Shown piece by piece: positions 63,675-64,000 of a DNA stretch of 64,000 bases (the stretch's first letter is position 1; each line of letters starts with the position of its first letter). The notes under the pieces are model-generated. The model ran no database searches and had not been told where the DNA came from. It saw nothing but the letters and a program-made list of their open reading frames with translations. The stretch comes from Microbacterium sp. Root61. GTDB taxonomy: Bacteria > Actinomycetota > Actinomycetes > Actinomycetales > Microbacteriaceae. The translations under genes were made by a program, and so were the position numbers. The stretch is taken from contig NZ_LMGU01000001.1 of NCBI RefSeq assembly GCF_001427525.1, positions 1,025,788 through 1,089,787 on the forward strand, written 5' to 3'.

Positions 63675-64000
63675 CAAACGGGTCCCAGCTTCTCGTGCGG
63701 TTCGGCGGGCAGGTGCACACCGATCGGATCGCCCGGGTGCACGACGCCGCCGTGCACGACGGTGGACATGATGCCCGCCAGGCGGATGGTCTCCCCGGCG
63801 TCATCGACGTGGACCAGTTCCTTCATGAGCCCGGACGACAGCCCGTTGATCTGGGTGCACGGGTTGCGCAGGCCGGTGACCTCGATCACCGCATCCGGAC
63901 CCAGCGCCAGACGCGTGCCGCGCGGCAGCGAGAGGATGTCGAGGCCCTCGGTCGTGATGTTCTCGCCGAGTTGTCCCGGTGCGACCTCGTGGCCGTGCTC
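63674..64000 (-). CDS. MOSC domain protein, N-terminus cut by window edge
   Basis: The last 108 residues of a MOSC-domain protein are visible. Motifs are GQLGENITTEGLDIL, the conserved cysteine in VTGLRNPCTQING, and VVHGGVVHPGDPIGVHLPAE. MOSC proteins bind sulfur-molybdenum cofactor or act on N-hydroxylated substrates together with a flavin reductase, as YiiM does. The adjacent gene encodes a reductase fusion overlapping its stop, which supports a functional pair (inference). Confidence 0.85.
   Translation of the reverse strand, partial: EHGHEVAPGQLGENITTEGLDILSLPRGTRLALGPDAVIEVTGLRNPCTQINGLSSGLMKELVHVDDAGETIRLAGIMSTVVHGGVVHPGDPIGVHLPAEPHEKLGPV

Overview
The window is high-GC chromosomal DNA (by eye close to 70% G+C) from an actinobacterium, most likely a Microbacterium or close Microbacteriaceae relative. 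The clues are the codon use, the actinobacterial protein families (DUF6264, DUF4245, DUF4307, DUF501, PIN-PhoH fusion, short-form UppS), many GTG starts, 4-nt GTGA/ATGA gene overlaps, and TANNNT -10 elements placed 6-7 nt in front of start codons. Gene order is core-genome-like. From memory, parts of it follow the Mycobacterium tuberculosis blocks around Rv1080-Rv1110 (greA, DUF4307, uppS, hlyIII, phoH2, fum, DUF4245, xseAB, ispH) and Rv1014-Rv1026 (pth, rplY, mfd, mazG, eno, divIC, DUF501). I saw no rRNA, insertion sequence, prophage or CRISPR array. No gap between genes exceeds about 220 bases.

Layout. 1-1563: ECF sigma and anti-sigma pair diverging from a DUF2231 membrane protein. 1654-7774: DUF6264 and ispH, then a forward run xseA-xseB-DUF4245-carbonic anhydrase-fumC. 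7815-12165: a kinase-first two-component pair, a secreted Pro/Ala-rich protein and a PIN-PhoH protein. 12357-16543: class V aminotransferase, uppS, hemolysin III family protein, a small membrane protein, DUF4307 and greA. 16616-22401: ilvA with an AI-2E-type permease, and two YcaQ-type winged-helix paralogues around a membrane-anchored unknown. 22451-26547: htpX-lemA, and an aldonolactone oxidase coupled to a PLP deaminase/aldolase. 26609-27823: a TetR regulator facing a SnoaL-like gene across a dense operator, and an unusual tRNA. 27952-33113: eno-divIC-DUF501-S8 protease-ndh. 33211-40647: O-methyltransferase, GntR/DUF1648 pair, DUF4442, AraC and VOC proteins, hisS, mazG and nhaA. 40805-53340: ppc, gdhA, a gamma-carbonic-anhydrase-like protein, mfd, a Pro-rich membrane protein, pth, rplY, a 41-aa membrane protein and gnd. 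53371-64000: FAD oxidase, corA, a MacB-like ABC exporter diverging from a second two-component system, glutamate decarboxylase, and an RnfD/NqrB-reductase fusion following a MOSC protein cut by the window edge.

Together the genes cover central and anaplerotic metabolism (fumC, eno, ppc, gdhA, gnd), isoprenoid and envelope precursors (ispH, uppS), DNA repair and transcription fidelity (xseAB, mfd, greA, YcaQ-type proteins), translation (hisS, pth, rplY, tRNA), respiration (ndh), ion transport (nhaA, corA) and envelope sensing (ECF sigma, two two-component systems, HtpX/LemA).

I did not find one new multi-gene system. The strongest unusual signals are at DNA and RNA level: about 85 copies of the heptamer GGATGCC/GGCATCC, built from particular codon pairs; a 74-nt tRNA with a UAA (Leu) anticodon but no long variable arm; widespread leaderless promoters, two of them back to back with -10 boxes 25 bp apart; phased CATAG repeats between the ABC exporter and its two-component system; and two YcaQ-type paralogues of which only one keeps the Gln-x-Asp motif.
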